This document shows, piece by piece, positions 62,316 through 64,000 of a DNA stretch of 64,000 nucleotides. A program made the translations under genes and the position numbers. The DNA is taken from NCBI GenBank assembly GCA_947650285.1, contig CANTFL010001332.1, forward strand, positions 186,001-250,000, written 5' to 3'. Every line of letters starts with the position of its first letter. Positions within the stretch are counted from its first letter, which is position 1. The notes below the pieces were generated by a model. It ran no database searches. It was not told the origin of the DNA and saw only the letters and a list, made by a program, of their open reading frames with translations. The stretch is from Hyaloperonospora brassicae (Eukaryota; Oomycota; Peronosporomycetes; Peronosporales; Peronosporaceae).

Positions 62316-64000
62316 GCACAGTTAAAAGGCGTTTTGTCCTGATTTGAACTTGATGATCTATTCTTCGCCTGTGTTCTACATGTCATTGCAGTGAGCTCCC
62401 TTGCGATAGCAGGTATCGCATCCCGTAACACGCATCGCAAGCCAGCCTACATGTCCCATCTGCGTCTCATACAATCGCGTAAACATGAGCTTCACTCGAC
62501 TTCAGCAAGTGGTGCACTTGTATCATACGATAGGATAAAGTCTACCCATATTGCCACGGGTTTCAACCTGACTACAATCGGCTAGTTAATGCAAACATAG
62601 CCAAACCGTGTAATCTATATGCGCCATTAACCAGAATGTCTCCTCCGCGATAAATTGAACGAGTTTGTCAGTCGCAGTGCTTTGTTTTCTTTAGTCGATC
62701 GTCGTCGTGCTCGGGATTAATGTTTAAGATCTATGTTGCGTCGAGGGAATGCAATCAGACTGTAGAATGTTGATCGAGATTCGGACGACCTGGGTGCAAT
62801 ACATAACGCTCACATATGTTTCGCTGAGAATAGCCACTTCAATCGTCCGCTGCATCCATTCGTGACTTGACTGCTTTCTCCAACACGGCCAGCCACAGTC
62901 AATGATTAGGCTACTTCACGGATTTTAATGCATACGAGGCATGAGCCTTTTTGGCATGGTGTCGCACGTCTCTGTTCACTGTGTCTTGATCGTCCATTCC
63001 ACGTACCGCTCGTAACGCGAAATCTCGCTAGCATCTCTTTCATGTTGCTAATATTCGCACTTCCATCTCACTTTTGTATCTTTTCTCGTCAGAAAAGTAT
63101 CTGAAATAAATGTAATTGTGCAAAACTTAAATCGGTGTGTTGACACGATAACGCGATCTTGGCATTGATTAATTGCTTTAAGGTGTTTTCGATCCGGTCA
63201 TTGGCGTAAGAACGCTTGCTGTACAATGTCAACTATTGCAGTCAGGCACCTCGAGCGTCGATACCTATCGTGCACGAGTGAACGTGATCCTCCCTGATTC
63301 ATATGGAGGAAATGAAAGTGTCGTAGAGGCTATCGTAACGCTAATATAGATGCCTGCACTGAACGACAATGTACATTGCAGCGTTGGCACACGTCGTTGG
63401 TGGGACGTACTTGCTTACCTGCTCATTACTCCGAGACATGCAAGCGACGGACATGATACCCTAGTCAACGTGTGAAGACCATAACTTAGCTGCTGAGTCC
63501 ATCGAGCGCAAGTAAATACTGACGTCGAGATGGTTAACAATCCAACGACCCACCACCATGCATATCGATAGCTGTACCTTCATTAATAGACGCTTTGTAC
63601 GTAGAGCACATTGCATCGTCTTGATATCTCAGTAGAGCGTATTATTTTGCTGAAAAATATGGGTAGTTTGGAAGTGGATCTAACGAAGCGTGTCGTGTGT
63701 TGTGATGTCCTTTGCGTTTTACACACGCAGTCAACTTGGCAAGCACTAGAAATGGTTGCATAGTGCCTTCTTTTGCGGATACAGGCGCGACGACACAGCA
63801 ATCACACATTTGTGTACAAAAAGCATCTATACTTGCTGGCGTCCGCGAATAGCAAGTATAACATGTTGCTGGTCCAACTGTTGCCGATACTTTTACATCA
63901 ACTTTTAAGAAATTTGTTCTTCTATGTATACGTATGTCAAACGTGGAACGGAGTTAGCCCGCTACATGTTATTCGTTCCGAATATGCCAATGGCAGTATT
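62316..64000. other. Gene-free right end
   Basis: No gene supported. The short minus-strand frame near 63583-63801 has no recognised domain. The 3' flank of the effector candidate shows no distinctive terminator or repeat. Confidence 0.45.

Overview
This is a eukaryotic window, most likely an oomycete of the Peronosporales (Phytophthora or a downy mildew). The supporting signs are a mitochondrial-type FtsZ gene, a secreted protein with WY-like modules, a second small secreted effector-like protein, short GT-AG introns (about 60-150 bp), and oomycete-style Ty3/gypsy and Ty1/copia retrotransposons. The species cannot be fixed from this sequence.

The window has two compartments. Bases 1-36200 are gene-dense, GC-balanced and euchromatic. 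In order they hold: a UBC-like/PH-like protein (-); a probable mitochondrial protein (-); a Ser/Thr kinase fused to an EF-hand and two cyclic-nucleotide-binding domains (-); a GH5 glucanase (-); APC4 (+, 5 exons); SRP54 (-); MsrB (+, 3 exons); a DHHC palmitoyltransferase (-, 4 exons); an ankyrin protein with a myristoylation-type start (+, 3 exons); a small secreted effector candidate (+); FtsZ (+); a thioredoxin-UBA-PUB protein (-); a SAM-like/DUF445 membrane protein (+); a 10-exon PTEN-like/C2/RING-H2 fusion (-); and eIF3g (-). I rebuilt the exon structures by hand from splice signals and reading-frame phase.

Bases 36800-64000 are gene-poor. A nearly complete Ty3/gypsy chromovirus (36809-44787) has LTRs of 393 and 392 bp and a perfect 5-bp target duplication, GGATC. 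Its gag and pol carry point nonsense codons and frameshifts. It also carries an intact 338-codon antisense frame beside the 3' LTR. Its whole sequence, LTRs and coding interior alike, is packed with short inverted repeats (arms 6-12 bp, tiny loops), about one per 30-40 bp where I counted. This is the most unusual signal in the window. It is followed by a decayed Ty1/copia element on the minus strand (IN, RT and RNase H relics at 50.2-44.8 kb), a GATC-dense block, about 9 kb of AT-rich sequence without genes, and a WY-type effector candidate at 60930-62315.

Most genes in the left half are unrelated housekeeping or signalling genes with no operon logic. SRP54/MsrB and DHHC/ankyrin are divergent pairs that share short promoters. 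FtsZ/Trx-UBA-PUB and DUF445/PTEN-RING are convergent pairs. The right half has the 'effector in repeat-rich DNA' layout typical of oomycete genomes.
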